This document shows, in pieces, positions 1-9,252 of a DNA stretch of 52,441 bases. Each line of letters opens with the position of its first letter. Within the stretch, counting starts at the first letter, position 1. The notes under the pieces were generated by a model, which was not told where the DNA came from, made no database searches, and saw nothing but the letters and a program-made list of their open reading frames with translations. Source of the stretch: Roseovarius dicentrarchi (GTDB taxonomy: Bacteria > Pseudomonadota > Alphaproteobacteria > Rhodobacterales > Rhodobacteraceae); assembly GCF_003316635.1 (NCBI RefSeq), contig NZ_QNQP01000023.1, positions 1 through 52,441 of the forward strand. Direction: 5' to 3'. The position numbers were made by a program, and so were the translations under genes.

Positions 1-126
1 CCGAAACAGCGAAGAAAAAGCGAAAGGAGGCAACAGCATTGACGCCATCATAATCAGCAGATCATAACGACTGGGTGGGTCAGATCTCGATGAAAATGCC
101 GGGTCAGTTCTCAATGACAATCAACA
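1..126. mobile_element. IS21-family-like insertion sequence terminus (partial, left edge)
   Basis: Read on the minus strand, the element begins at 126 with TGTTGATTGTCATTGAGAAC and carries two spaced copies of a GAGAACTGACCC / GAGATCTGACCC motif with a 24-base period. Multiple short terminal repeats of this kind are characteristic of IS21-family ends. Bases 2-126 are the exact reverse complement of 52317-52441, so both window edges lie in copies of the same IS end facing inward in opposite orientation. Only about 125 bp is present, with no recognisable istA or istB domain. The family call rests on the repeat pattern, not on a transposase. Confidence 0.75.
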
Positions 127-1537
127 CTGCATTCCGTTCGACGTCCCTTAAGCGGCCCTCGACAATCAAGCGCAGAATGGCGGCGGTCGAGACACCGAGA
201 CTACTGCTTGTCTCTGATATGCTTAATTTACCACAATGCCTGCTGGTTTCTGGAAACGCCTCGAAGAAATTGGACCATTTCCGGATCGTTGCCTCCGTGA
301 AGCGCGGACGGGCGGTATCGCCGCCCTCGCCGGGAGTCAGCACGCCCTCGGCGATTAGCCGTTCCATCTGCGTCCGTGTCATGCCGAGACGCCTCTGTGC
401 AGCGACATAGCTGACGGCACCGGATGCCTGATCAAGCAAGGTCTCGGTCTCGGGCGCGCTAAAAAGCACGTCGTAATCGGGTGTGTCCGGTTCGTCCACG
501 ATGCCAGCATCTCGTAACAATCTCCGCAAGCGCTTGGGGTGCAAATCATGAGCTAGCGCCGCCGTCCGGATTGAATGCAGGCGTCGCGCCGGTAGAGGGT
601 AGTCGAGCGCCAGTTCGCCTTCGCCCAAGGGCCAAGTTTCCAAAATATGCTGGCGTAAGATGTCGCGCAGATGACCAAAGCCAAGGCCGGCGCCCGCGCC
701 CCTCCTCATCCAGTCATGGATCCGACCATATCGGGCTGACGGCCGGTCCTGAGGAGAGCCAGTCTCTGCACGCAGGGATTGGAAGAATGTCAAAAGGGCA
801 TCAGGGCCTTTATTCAGAAGCGCGAACCCGGCATCCGTCGCGACCGCCAACTCATAAGCCGAGAGCTCGCGCAGGGCCGCGCCCTTGCCGAAGACGAGCG
901 AGGCCCCCAACATCTCGCTAGCGACACCCGCTGCGCCGATGGATAAGTTCGCGGCCCAGCCCCCGGGCGCGCCGCCTGCCAGACGCGTGGACAGATAGTG
1001 CTCAAAGCTCGCATGGCCTGGAACGGGACGATCGAGGTCTCCGTCCTCGATCTCGATTAGCCATGGCTCCCAGGACCTCATGAACTCGTATCGGACATTC
1101 TCCTCAGGCGGCGCGACAAGAAGTAGGTTATGAACCGGGCAGACCCGGGCGGATGCAAAGGACCAGAGAATGCGCCCGTAGGCCATGCTTACCGTTTGCT
1201 CGGTCAGTGTCCCGGCCATGTCCGCACGCAGGCAAGCCGGGCAAACGCGGTTATAACCGACTAGCAGGTTCTGCTTGTCGATCTGGAAGCCAAGGATACG
1301 ATGAGAGTCGCCTGAATAGCAGAATGCCCGAGCGACGAGCAGTTGGCTCTCCACATCCCCGAGCTCTGCCAAGCGCGCTAAGGCCGCGGTGCTGCCGCAA
1401 ACGACGTCCGAGATGGCAAGATCGAAATCTTTCAGAAACTCAGAAAGACTCGGCAGTTTGTTGGCGAAGGCCACACGCGCCGCGAAGGATAGAGCGGTCT
1501 CGTCCGCGTGCAGCGGTACGGTGTGGGGCATCGGCAT
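104..1537 (-). CDS. tniQ: TniQ-family transposition target-selection protein, 3' end truncated by IS
   Basis: 477 aa. The N-terminal part has the TniQ layout: a CxxC pair (Cys99/Cys102) and a CxxH pair (Cys133/His136) about 31 residues apart that should bind zinc, with the family-like stretch GRILWSFASARVCPVH between them. The C-terminal third contains two helix-turn-helix-like segments, consistent with DNA binding. TniQ/TnsD proteins choose target sites for Tn7- and Tn5053-like transposons together with a DDE transposase and an AAA+ ATPase; neither partner is present here. The last seven residues (VLIVIEN) and the stop codon come from the IS terminus at 1-126, so the native C-terminus is lost. 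Length lies between Tn5053 TniQ and Tn7 TnsD. A second possible start lies two codons downstream. Confidence 0.8.
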   Translation of the reverse strand: MPMPHTVPLHADETALSFAARVAFANKLPSLSEFLKDFDLAISDVVCGSTAALARLAELGDVESQLLVARAFCYSGDSHRILGFQIDKQNLLVGYNRVCPACLRADMAGTLTEQTVSMAYGRILWSFASARVCPVHNLLLVAPPEENVRYEFMRSWEPWLIEIEDGDLDRPVPGHASFEHYLSTRLAGGAPGGWAANLSIGAAGVASEMLGASLVFGKGAALRELSAYELAVATDAGFALLNKGPDALLTFFQSLRAETGSPQDRPSARYGRIHDWMRRGAGAGLGFGHLRDILRQHILETWPLGEGELALDYPLPARRLHSIRTAALAHDLHPKRLRRLLRDAGIVDEPDTPDYDVLFSAPETETLLDQASGAVSYVAAQRRLGMTRTQMERLIAEGVLTPGEGGDTARPRFTEATIRKWSNFFEAFPETSRHCGKLSISETSSSLGVSTAAILRLIVEGRLRDVERNAVLIVIEN

Positions 1538-1660
1538 GACGGGGTTCCCTCTACGTCATCGGACACATGAAACCGTCTTCAGATCGCAAAGAAAAAGAAG
1601 CGCCGCAAGGGCACTTCGAGAAACCATCGTGTCCGAAACGCTTCGACTTTTGCATCATCT

Positions 1661-1685
1661 GGTCCGCGCGCTTAGGGCGCGGACC
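1661..1685. terminator. GC-rich hairpin upstream of tniQ
   Basis: Perfect 9-bp stem GGTCCGCGC / GCGCGGACC with a 7-base loop. On the plus strand it is followed by CATATTTTG, a weak U-rich tract. It could stop transcription entering from outside the element, or be a protein site. No strong terminator context is seen. Confidence 0.3.
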
Positions 1686-1747
1686 CATATTTTGTTGAGG
1701 GCACCATAACCAAATTTTGAAATTCGGACGAAATTACGGCTTCTCAC

Positions 1748-1763
1748 ACTCAACAAGTTGAGT
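1748..1763. repeat. 16-base dyad, possible operator
   Basis: ACTCAACAAGTTGAGT is a perfect inverted repeat (7-bp arms, 2-base centre) about 210 bp upstream of tniQ. It could be a regulator site; nothing else supports that. Confidence 0.25.
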
Positions 1764-2003
1764 TACCCCATCCTCCAAGAAAAGACAGTTATTCGATCTG
1801 GTGCCCGAAAACGCAACTCGAGCATCGTCGCATGGCCGCAGTTCACGTTGACGAAACGCAGGATGCAGGCCGCTATTTCAACGACCACACCATGCAGAGG
1901 TTTCAAAGTGTAGAGCAAGCACACCTGCTCTGCACCTTGATGTCATCACCTCATGACCGACCACTCTTCAACGTGGCCCGGCAGAAGGTCGTTTCTGCCA
2001 CTC

Positions 2004-2052
2004 CCGGACAACCTTTGCCCGAAACTGGACAAACTATGCCCGCGGGGACACA
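2004..2052. repeat. Tandem GGACA-cored repeats beside the nrdJ stop codon
   Basis: CCGGACAACCTTTGCCCG (2004-2021) and CTGGACAAACTATGCCCG (2025-2042) match at 15 of 18 positions with a 21-base period. A third partial copy (GGGGACACA) ends at 2052. The array ends 14 bases downstream of the nrdJ stop. Tn7/Tn5053-like ends carry arrays of roughly 20-bp transposase-binding sites and start with TGT, which would fit TGTGTCCCC read inward from 2052. Assignment as a transposon end is inference. Confidence 0.4.
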
Positions 2053-2066
2053 ACGACCCAATTCCG

Positions 2067-5000
2067 TCAGCTACAGCCCGATGTCGCGCCGCAGGTGTTG
2101 CACTTCATGCAGGTGCCGTTGCGGACCAGCGTATAGTTGCCGCAATCGCCGCAGGCTTCGCCCTCGTAGCCCTGCATGCGCGCCTTGGTGCGGGCGTCCA
2201 TGGACATGGAGCTGGCGGAGATCGTCGTTTGCGAGGCGACCAGCGTTGCGGTGCTGGTGGGTTCGGGCGCAACAGACTGCAAACTTGTGACTGTATCACT
2301 GCCGCCACCGGCCGCCATCTGGGCGTGACGCTGGCCGCCATTCAGCACATACAGCTCCTGCGGCAGGCGCTTGCGCAGATAGCCGGTGGAGCTGATTTGT
2401 TTCAGCACTTCCAATGACTTGCTTGCGGCGGCTTCGCTCATTTCGCTGATGTTGCGCACGCCCTCTTCTTCGCCGCGGCCCAGATCGTCAAAGCTGTGGC
2501 CCTCGGGTTTGACATGCGCCAGATCGGTGCGGTCCAGATAGGAAACGGCCAGCTCGCGGAAGATGTAATCAAGGATCGAGGTCGCGTTCTTGATGCTGTC
2601 ATTGCCCTGCACCATGCCCGAGGGCTCGAACTTGGTGAAGGTGAAGGCGTCGACGAACTCCTCCAGTGGCACGCCGTATTGCAGGCCCATCGACACGGCG
2701 ATGGCGAAATTGTTCATCATCGCGCGGAAACCTGCACCTTCCTTGTGCATGTCGATGAAAATCTCGCCCAGCTCGCCGGTGGCATATTCGCCGGTGCGCA
2801 AATACACCTTGTGCCCGCCGATGATCGCCTTTTGGGTATAACCCTTGCGCCGCTCGGGCATCTTGTCGCGCTGGAGTTTGTTCACCTCTTTGATAACGAT
2901 CTTTTCCACGATCTTTTCGGCCAGGACGGTGGCCTTTTCGTGGTTCGATCCGCTTTCCATCACCTCGGCGGCATCGTCGTCATCCTCGACCAGCGCGGAG
3001 GCCAGAGGCTGGCTGAGCTTCGAGCCGTCGCGGTAGAGCGCGTTGGCCTTGACGCCCAGCGACCAGCTCAGCTCATACGCGTTCTGGCAATCCTCGATCG
3101 TGGCGTCATTGGCCATGTTGATCGTCTTGGAAATCGCGCCCGAGATGAAGCTTTGCGCAGCAGCCATCATGGTGATGTGGCTTTCAACGCTCAGATACCG
3201 CGTGCCTTTTTTGCCACAGGGATTGGCGCAATCGAAGATGTGGTAATGCTCGGTGCGCAGGTGCGGCGCGCCTTCAAGCGTCATGGTGCCGCAGACATGG
3301 TCATTCGCCGCCTCGATATCGGCGCGGGAATAGCCCAGATGCGCCAGCAGATCGAAGGCCGGATCGTTCAGCTTTTCCGCCGGGATGCCCAAAACGTTGG
3401 TGCAGAATTCCGCGCCCAGCGTCCACTGGTTGAATACAAACCGGATGTCAAAGGCACTGCCAAGGGCGGCGTCGATCTTGGCCAGCTCATTGGGGCCAAA
3501 GCCGTGGCCGATCAGCGAGGTGTGGTTGATCCCCGGCGCGTTGCCGATGGTGCCGTGGCCCACGGCGTAGCTGATGATTTCCTCGATCTGCGCGCTGCCA
3601 TAGCCTTGCATTTCCAATGCTGCGGGCACCGATTGGTTGATGATCTTGAAATAGCCACCCCCGGCCAGTTTCTTGAACTTGACCAGCGCAAAGTCGGGCT
3701 CGATCCCGGTCGTGTCGCAATCCATCACCAGCCCGATGGTGCCGGTGGGCGCGATGACGGTGGATTGGGCGTTGCGATAGCCATGCTTTTCGCCAAGGCG
3801 CAGCGCCTCGTCCCAAGAGGACATGGCCAGCTCGACCAGGCGGCTGTCTGGGCAGCCTGCATGATCCAGCGGGACAGGCTTGACCGCCAGCGCCTCATAG
3901 CCGTCCACATTACCGTGGGCGGCATTGCGGTGGTTGCGGATGACGCGCAGCATATGCTCCGCGTTGCGCTGATACCCGGCAAAGGCGCCCAACTCGCCCG
4001 CCATTTCGGCAGAGGTGGCGTAGGCGACGCCGGTCATGATCGCGCTCAGCGCACCGGCCAGCGCGCGGCCCTCGTCGCTGTCATACCCGTGGCCCATGTT
4101 CATCAGCAGGCCGCCGATATTGGCATAGCCCAGACCCAAGGTGCGGAAGTCAAAGCTGCGCTGCGCGATTTCCTTGGACGGGAACTGCGCCATCATCACC
4201 GAAATTTCCAGTGTGACGGTCCACAGGCGCGAGGCGTGCATGTAGGCTTCGGCGTCAAAGCGGCCATCGTCGTAGAATTTCAGCAGGTTCATCGACGCAA
4301 GGTTGCAGGCGGTGTCGTCCAGAAACATGTATTCCGAGCAGGGGTTGCTGCCGCGAATTTCGCCATCCTCGGGGCAGGTATGCCACGCGTTGACGGTGTC
4401 GTGATACTGGATACCCGGATCGGCGCAGGCCCATGCGGCATGGCCGACATCTTCCCACAGATCGCGCGCCTTGATCGTCTTGGCGACCGAGCCATCGGTG
4501 CGGTTCAGCAGCGCCCAGTCGGCATCATCCTTGACCGCCTTGAGGAAGGCATCGGTGACGCGGATCGAGTTGTTGGAGTTCTGACCAGAGACCGACGCAT
4601 AAGCCTCGGAATCCCAATCGGTGTCGTAGGTCGGGAATTCGATGCTGGCGTAGCCCTGCTTGGCATAGTCCAGCACGCGCTTGATGTAGGTTTCGGGAAT
4701 TGCGGATTTCTTGGCGGCGCGGATCGCGTCCTTCAACTGAACGTTCTTCTTGGGGTCAACCGAATCCTCGGCCGTGCCGTCCCATGCCGCAATCGCGGCG
4801 AAGATCTCGTTCAGGCGCTGCTCGTGCATCTTGGAGCCTGCGACAATGCTGGCGACCTTCTGCTCTTCCTTCACCTTCCAGTTGATGAATTCCTGAATAT
4901 CGGGGTGGTCGGCGTCGCAGATCACCATCTTGGCCGCGCGGCGCGTTGTGCCGCCCGACTTGATCGCGCCTGCCGCGCGGTCACCGATTTTTAGAAAGCC

Positions 5001-5744
5001 CATCAGGCCCGACGATTTGCCACCGCCCGACAGCGGCTCGTTCGAGGCGCGCAGGGAGGAGAAGTTCGTGCCGGTGCCCGAGCCATATTTGAACAGGCGC
5101 GCCTCGCGCACCCACAGGTCCATGATGCCGCCATCGCCGACCAGATCATCGGCGACCGACTGGATGAAGCAGGCATGCGGCTGCGGATGCTCGTACGCAG
5201 AGGTGGATTTTGTCAGCTCGCCGGTCTGGTAATCGACATAGTAATGCCCCTGCCCCGGCCCGTCGATGCCGTAGGCCCAGTGCAGGCCGGTGTTGAACCA
5301 TTGCGGGCTGTTGGGCGCGCCCATCTGGCGCGCCAGCATGATGCGCATTTCGTCGAAATAGGCCTGAGCGTCGGATTCGTCGGTGAAATAGCCGCCCTTC
5401 CAGCCCCAATAGGCCCAGGCACCGGCCAGCCGGTCAAACACCTGCTTGGCCGACGTCTCGCCGGTGGTTTCCACATCCTTGCCATCGGGGACCGACCGCC
5501 ACAGGAATTCGGGAACGCCCTTTTCCTTGACCTTTTTCAGGCGCACCGGAACGCCCGCCTTGCGGAAATACTTCTGCGCGATGACATCGCTTGCGACCTG
5601 GCTCCAGCCGGCGGGCACCTCGACATTGTCGAGCTTGAAGACAGTGGTGCCGTCAGGGTTGCGGATTTCGGACGCGGTCGTCACAAAATCCAGCTCTGCA
5701 TATGCATCCTGGCCCGCCTTGGTAAACTTCCGGTCGATTTTCAT
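2067..5744 (-). CDS. nrdJ: Vitamin B12-dependent (class II) ribonucleoside-diphosphate reductase
   Basis: 1225 aa, full length for the large NrdJ type. The enzyme reduces ribonucleotides to deoxyribonucleotides with adenosylcobalamin as radical source, so it works with or without oxygen. The NPCSE motif (Cys469 as the expected thiyl-radical residue) and the preceding NSNNSIRV segment are present. The C-terminus (about 1198-1225) is a Cys-rich tail with CGDCG, CMKC and CGATSGC, as expected for the redox/zinc-binding tail. No nrdAB or nrdR is present in the window. A candidate NrdR box lies about 190 bp upstream; no cobalamin riboswitch was recognised. The 3' end abuts the possible transposon repeats at 2004-2052. 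Confidence 0.97.
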   Translation of the reverse strand: MKIDRKFTKAGQDAYAELDFVTTASEIRNPDGTTVFKLDNVEVPAGWSQVASDVIAQKYFRKAGVPVRLKKVKEKGVPEFLWRSVPDGKDVETTGETSAKQVFDRLAGAWAYWGWKGGYFTDESDAQAYFDEMRIMLARQMGAPNSPQWFNTGLHWAYGIDGPGQGHYYVDYQTGELTKSTSAYEHPQPHACFIQSVADDLVGDGGIMDLWVREARLFKYGSGTGTNFSSLRASNEPLSGGGKSSGLMGFLKIGDRAAGAIKSGGTTRRAAKMVICDADHPDIQEFINWKVKEEQKVASIVAGSKMHEQRLNEIFAAIAAWDGTAEDSVDPKKNVQLKDAIRAAKKSAIPETYIKRVLDYAKQGYASIEFPTYDTDWDSEAYASVSGQNSNNSIRVTDAFLKAVKDDADWALLNRTDGSVAKTIKARDLWEDVGHAAWACADPGIQYHDTVNAWHTCPEDGEIRGSNPCSEYMFLDDTACNLASMNLLKFYDDGRFDAEAYMHASRLWTVTLEISVMMAQFPSKEIAQRSFDFRTLGLGYANIGGLLMNMGHGYDSDEGRALAGALSAIMTGVAYATSAEMAGELGAFAGYQRNAEHMLRVIRNHRNAAHGNVDGYEALAVKPVPLDHAGCPDSRLVELAMSSWDEALRLGEKHGYRNAQSTVIAPTGTIGLVMDCDTTGIEPDFALVKFKKLAGGGYFKIINQSVPAALEMQGYGSAQIEEIISYAVGHGTIGNAPGINHTSLIGHGFGPNELAKIDAALGSAFDIRFVFNQWTLGAEFCTNVLGIPAEKLNDPAFDLLAHLGYSRADIEAANDHVCGTMTLEGAPHLRTEHYHIFDCANPCGKKGTRYLSVESHITMMAAAQSFISGAISKTINMANDATIEDCQNAYELSWSLGVKANALYRDGSKLSQPLASALVEDDDDAAEVMESGSNHEKATVLAEKIVEKIVIKEVNKLQRDKMPERRKGYTQKAIIGGHKVYLRTGEYATGELGEIFIDMHKEGAGFRAMMNNFAIAVSMGLQYGVPLEEFVDAFTFTKFEPSGMVQGNDSIKNATSILDYIFRELAVSYLDRTDLAHVKPEGHSFDDLGRGEEEGVRNISEMSEAAASKSLEVLKQISSTGYLRKRLPQELYVLNGGQRHAQMAAGGGSDTVTSLQSVAPEPTSTATLVASQTTISASSMSMDARTKARMQGYEGEACGDCGNYTLVRNGTCMKCNTCGATSGCS

Positions 5745-6300
5745 GTCACTGCCTCTTGCCCCGCATGGGTGCCGCTATTGTTGCCATACCTGCCCGGCGC
5801 GCGGTTCCGCGCCAGACTGCTCATCTGTCGTGCGCACATACCCCGCGCGGGCGCTTTGCATCGGGGATGCGCGCCTTCTAACGCCGGATGACCGGTGTTG
5901 GCTGGGATGTGTCCTGTCCGGCGCGGTGATACCACATCTAGTGGCCCCGGCGCCGACTTGCACAACCTGACGCATTTCACCCTGCCCCGTCAACGCGTAA
6001 TTAAGCCAATATTCATCTGTTTGCCGTTGACCTTTGTGCGAAGCTGGGGCGCTGCTTGCGTCAGCCGATTCACCCACAGTCTATCCACAGGCGCCCCGCC
6101 CCGCGCCGCGCGGGGGGCAGGGTTTCAAATCCGCTGATTTTCGGCAGGTTTAGCGCCATTGCCGGATCAACCCGGCGGACTTATCCACCGCCGGTCCGCC
6201 GCCGCTTTTCCACCAGCAGCCCGGCACAATATTTTTTGGCCTGATCGCGCTAAGGTTGCATTCGGGTCACAGGCAAGCAGTAACCCGCCGACCAACACAG
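5745..6300. other. Long nrdJ leader/intergenic region
   Basis: About 550 bp with no convincing gene. It contains a candidate NrdR box (5931-5946), two near-DnaA boxes (CTATCCACA at 6081-6089 and TTATCCACC at 6181-6189, one mismatch each) and a GC-rich stretch near 6095-6120. I searched it for a B12-box and the cobalamin-riboswitch core and saw neither. Confidence 0.5.
5931..5946. promoter_or_regulatory. Candidate NrdR box upstream of nrdJ
   Basis: Read on the minus strand, CCACTAGATGTGGT has CCAC/GTGG arms and matches about 11 of 16 positions of the NrdR consensus ACACTATATATAGTGT. NrdR represses ribonucleotide reductase genes when ATP/dATP is high. Functional boxes normally occur in pairs about three helical turns apart; I did not find a clear second copy. 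Confidence 0.35.
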
Positions 6301-6323
6301 AAAAGCCCCGCACCTGGCGGGGC
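6301..6323 (-). terminator. Rho-independent terminator downstream of tRNA-Pro
   Basis: Minus strand: a 7-bp stem GCCCCGC / GCGGGGC with a 5-base loop followed by TTTT. It lies 22 bases after the CCA end of the tRNA. Confidence 0.8.
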
Positions 6324-6345
6324 CGGATCAACATTTGGGAAAATA

Positions 6346-6422
6346 TGGTCGGGGCGGCGAGATTCGAACTCACGACCCCCTGTACCCAAAACAGGTGCGC
6401 TACCAGACTGCGCCACGCCCCG
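6346..6422 (-). tRNA. tRNA-Pro (UGG anticodon)
   Basis: 77 nt including encoded CCA. Acceptor stem CGGGGCG / CGCCCCG with discriminator A; D-arm, anticodon stem CCTGT/ACAGG around TTTGGGT with anticodon TGG; T-loop GTTCGAATC. No integrase or duplicated 3' end nearby, so there is no sign that it serves as an attachment site. Confidence 0.97.
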
Positions 6423-6517
6423 AACCATGCGGGTGCAATAGCCGTGTTTGCCCGCGATGAAAAGCACAAATTCCACGGATCGCGCGGCAGTGTTGCCCGG
6501 TGCCGCCCGCGGCGCGG

Positions 6518-6988
6518 TCAGCAACCCCAGGCGGCCCGCCCGGCATCAAAGGATGGATGGCGCAGCTGCGTACCGGGGGCGATTCCCATCCGCTGTGCAA
6601 GGCCGCCGTTGATTTCAAGAACGGCCTTGATGTCAGCGCCGCCCATGATCGGGGTCAGATCCCCCGGCACCGCATTGGAATGGACCCGCGCCACCGTACC
6701 GGTCGCATCAAGGAATATCATATCAAGCGGGATCAGCGTGTTTTTCATCCAGAAGCCGACGGTGCGCGCCTCATCATAGACAAACAGCATCCCGGCGCCC
6801 TGCGGCATCGATTCGCGGTGCATCAGCCCTTGGGCGCGCTCCGCCTCGTCATCGGCCAGTTCGACGGTGAACCGGGCCTGCCCCCAGTCGCCGCGAAGAT
6901 GGACCTGATCGTCGCGGCAGGCCTGCTCGGCCATCGCGGCCGCCCCACTGAACAGGCCCAGGGCCAGTGCCGCAAATGCGTGTCTCAT
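6518..6988 (-). CDS. DUF192 family secreted protein
   Basis: 156 aa from the ATG at 6988, chosen because [20 protein letters not shown] is a typical Sec signal peptide and this start overlaps the stop of the cold-shock gene by 4 bases (6985-6988). An upstream in-frame ATG at 7006 would add six residues. The mature part carries the DUF192 core: [19 protein letters not shown], then [16 protein letters not shown] and [10 protein letters not shown]. The function of DUF192 proteins is not established. Translational coupling with the upstream cold-shock gene is likely. Confidence 0.9.
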   Translation of the reverse strand: MRHAFAALALGLFSGAAAMAEQACRDDQVHLRGDWGQARFTVELADDEAERAQGLMHRESMPQGAGMLFVYDEARTVGFWMKNTLIPLDMIFLDATGTVARVHSNAVPGDLTPIMGGADIKAVLEINGGLAQRMGIAPGTQLRHPSFDAGRAAWGC

Positions 6989-7491
6989 TCTGCTGCCGTC
7001 TCCCATCCGTTCAGCTCGGCCGCCATGCGGCCGCGTTTGCCGTCAATCACCCGAATCGCCAGCGCCTCGCCCGGTTGCAGATCGGCCAGTCCCGAGCGGC
7101 GCAGGATTTCGATATGAACGAACACGTCGCCATGCTCTCCGAAGGTATTGGCAAAGCCGAACCCCTTCAACTTGTCAAACCATTTGACGCGTGCGGGCAT
7201 GAGCGGCGCGCGGCGCAGAACGGCAGGATCGATTTCGTCGAAATCGGCCAGCTTCGGCAGGTCGTCACCACTGGGGGCCGATATCGAATGTATCACGACC
7301 GCCTGCGCGCCCCGGTCTGTATGCTGAACATCCAGTTCAATCGTGGCATTATCGGCAACAGAGCTTTGGCCGAAACTGCGCAACACATTTGCATGCAAAA
7401 GTATGTCGTCGCCGCCGTCGTCAGACAACACAAAGCCGAAACCTTTACCCGAATCGAACCATTTGACGCGGCCGCGTATCCTGTGGGTCAT
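6985..7491 (-). CDS. Cold-shock protein with two CSD domains
   Basis: 168 aa. Two cold-shock domains, residues about 5-68 ([19 protein letters not shown]) and about 98-165 ([19 protein letters not shown]), each with RNP1 (KGFGF) and an RNP2-like strand ([18 protein letters not shown]), joined by a 30-residue acidic linker. Such proteins bind single-stranded RNA/DNA and act as RNA chaperones or antiterminators. Double-CSD forms are common in alphaproteobacteria, unlike the 70-aa enterobacterial CspA. AAGGAG lies just upstream of the ATG. The gene overlaps the DUF192 gene by four bases. Confidence 0.95.
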   Translation of the reverse strand: MTHRIRGRVKWFDSGKGFGFVLSDDGGDDILLHANVLRSFGQSSVADNATIELDVQHTDRGAQAVVIHSISAPSGDDLPKLADFDEIDPAVLRRAPLMPARVKWFDKLKGFGFANTFGEHGDVFVHIEILRRSGLADLQPGEALAIRVIDGKRGRMAAELNGWETAAE

Positions 7492-7671
7492 GACTGACTC
7501 CTTGTTAACGCTACACTGCTCTCTTTTAAGTTGTAGACCCTCAACCCTACTCGCCCATACGCCAAAGGTCCACTGGCATGGTCAGAAAGGGGCAAAGATC
7601 CGCCACACCTCGGCGACTTATCGCAAGTGACGCGACGTCAGCGATCCCGAGGTAGAAAATCGTTCCGCATT

Positions 7672-8277
7672 CTAAGGGTTTAGGCGCATAATCTCCCATT
7701 GCGCATCGGCATTTTCCCGCCGCCAGACGAATCGGTCATGCAGGCGAAAATCGCCGTCGGCCCAGAACTCGATCTCGACCGGTGTGATCTTGAAACCGCC
7801 CCAGAATGGTGGGCGCTGCGGGTTCAGGCCGTGGCGCGCCGACACTTTGGCGACCTCGGCCATCAACGCGCCGCGACTGCTGAGCGGGCGCGACTGTTTG
7901 GACGCCCACGCGCCCAGCCGGCTTTTGAGCGAGCGTGACGCATAGTATTCATCGGCTTCGGGCCCATCCTGCCGCTCGACAGTGCCGCGCACGCGGATCT
8001 GGCGGCGCAGGCTTTTCCAGTGCATGACGAACGCGGCCTTGCCGCTGGCGGCCAGTTCCTGCCCCTTCGTGCCCTCGTAATTGGTGTAGAAGACAAATCC
8101 GTCCTCGGCAATTTCCTTGAGCAGGACCATGCGCACATTGGGCAACCCATCCGGATCGACCGTGGCCAGCGCGATGGCGTTGGGGTCATTCGGCTCGCTG
8201 GTTTCAGCCTCGGCCAGCCAGTCGCGCGCGATGCTGAACGGGTTGTCGCCTGCGAATTTTCCGGTTCTGTCGGTCAT
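7672..8277 (-). CDS. pdxH: Pyridoxamine 5'-phosphate oxidase
   Basis: 201 aa, normal length. It oxidises pyridoxamine/pyridoxine 5'-phosphate to PLP with FMN and oxygen. Visible family features: [50 protein letters not shown] for FMN and substrate binding, and the C-terminal HDRFVWRRE with the terminal RLNP. It is divergent from fabI. Several PLP enzymes in the window (the aminotransferase at 10.4 kb, the lyase at 42 kb) would use its product. Confidence 0.97.
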   Translation of the reverse strand: MTDRTGKFAGDNPFSIARDWLAEAETSEPNDPNAIALATVDPDGLPNVRMVLLKEIAEDGFVFYTNYEGTKGQELAASGKAAFVMHWKSLRRQIRVRGTVERQDGPEADEYYASRSLKSRLGAWASKQSRPLSSRGALMAEVAKVSARHGLNPQRPPFWGGFKITPVEIEFWADGDFRLHDRFVWRRENADAQWEIMRLNP

Positions 8278-8435
8278 GGCTGTCTGCCTTTCATTAGGGG
8301 CCGCTGATGCGGCGCAATGTGGCCCGGCAGGGGCCGATATGCAACGCTGCGCCGGACGTTGAAGGCAACCCTTGATGCAGTCCGGCCAATCGCATAAAGG
8401 TCACTGATACATCGAATTTGCGTCGGGATCTGGAC

Positions 8436-9242
8436 ATGTCAAACAATTTAATGACGGGCAAGCGCGGGCTGATCATGGGCCTTGCCAATGACAAGTCCAT
8501 CGCATGGGGCATCGCGCAGGCCTGTGCCGATGCGGGGGCCGAATTGGCCTTTACCTATATGGGCGACGCGTTCAAAAAACGGGTAGAGCCGCTGGCAAAA
8601 TCGCTGGGCTCTGAGGTGATGATCGACTGCAATGTGTCCGATCCCGCCTCGATCGACGCCGCCTTTGCCGAGGTGGAGCGTGTCTGGGGCAAGATTGATT
8701 TTCTGGTCCATGCCATCGGTTTTTCCGACAAGAACGAATTGCGTGGGCGTTATATCGACACCAGCCGCGACAATTTCCTGAACACCATGGATGTCAGCTG
8801 CTACAGCTTCACCGCCGTGGCCAAGCGCGCCGAAACATTGATGAAAGACGGTGGTTCCATGCTGACCCTCACCTATTACGGGGCCGAGCAGGTGATGCCG
8901 CATTACAATGTCATGGGCATCGCCAAGGCCGCGCTTGAGGCATCTGTCAAATACCTCGCCGAGGATCTGGGCAAGGACGGCATCCGCGTCAACGCCATCT
9001 CCGCCGGCCCGATCAAGACACTGGCCGCCAGCGGCATCGGCGATTTCCGCTATATCCTGAAGTGGAACGAGCTGAACTCGCCCCTGCGCCGCAACGTCAC
9101 CATCGACGATGTCGGCAAGGCCGCCTTGTTCCTGCTCAGCGACCTGGGCAGCGGCACGACGGGCGAGAACCTGCATGTCGATGCGGGCTATCACGTCGTC
9201 GGCATGAAGGCGGTCGACGCGCCTGACATCGACGCGACCTGA
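8436..9242 (+). CDS. fabI: Enoyl-[acyl-carrier-protein] reductase (NADH)
   Basis: 268 aa from ATG 8436; an in-frame ATG at 8418 would add six residues, but MSNNLMTGKRGLIMG looks like the usual N-terminus. It carries out the last step of each fatty-acid elongation cycle. It is an SDR fold with the FabI-type nucleotide motif GLANDKSIAWGIA and the catalytic Tyr157-x6-Lys164 (YNVMGIAK), preceded by LTYYGAE. The C-terminal NLHVDAGYHVVGM is typical. The ribosome-binding site is weak (GGGATCTGG). It is followed 10 bp later by the LysE-type gene. Confidence 0.96.
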   Translation: MSNNLMTGKRGLIMGLANDKSIAWGIAQACADAGAELAFTYMGDAFKKRVEPLAKSLGSEVMIDCNVSDPASIDAAFAEVERVWGKIDFLVHAIGFSDKNELRGRYIDTSRDNFLNTMDVSCYSFTAVAKRAETLMKDGGSMLTLTYYGAEQVMPHYNVMGIAKAALEASVKYLAEDLGKDGIRVNAISAGPIKTLAASGIGDFRYILKWNELNSPLRRNVTIDDVGKAALFLLSDLGSGTTGENLHVDAGYHVVGMKAVDAPDIDAT

Positions 9243-9252
9243 GCCGCGCATC

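Larger units (their letters stand above)
1538..2066. other. 529-bp gap between tniQ and nrdJ, probable transposon remnant
   Basis: No convincing gene: the open frames here have no recognisable protein and some run into antisense nrdJ. The stretch is less GC-rich than its neighbours. It holds tandem GGACA-cored repeats close to the nrdJ stop (2004-2052), a hairpin with a 9-bp stem (1661-1685), a 16-base dyad (1748-1763) and an inverted 8-mer pair TCGGACAC (1559-1566) / GTGTCCGA (1629-1636). Together with the adjacent tniQ this suggests the end region of a Tn7-like element. That reading is inference. Confidence 0.4.

Noticed and set aside
104..2066. CRISPR-associated transposon
   Set aside because: TniQ is present but no Cas genes, repeats or spacers are in the window.
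2496..4994. An 832-codon open frame antisense to nrdJ
   Set aside because: It is a shadow of the high-GC nrdJ frame with no recognisable domain; nrdJ itself is certain.
6075..6220. Replication origin with DnaA boxes
   Set aside because: Only two one-mismatch boxes and a weaker third; no dnaA, AT-rich unwinding region or parAB nearby.
5745..6300. Cobalamin riboswitch ahead of nrdJ
   Set aside because: I looked for the B12-box and the GCCACTG core in the right orientation and found neither in a proper arrangement.
6346..6422. tRNA-Pro as an integration site of a genomic island
   Set aside because: No integrase gene and no second copy of the tRNA 3' end in the window.
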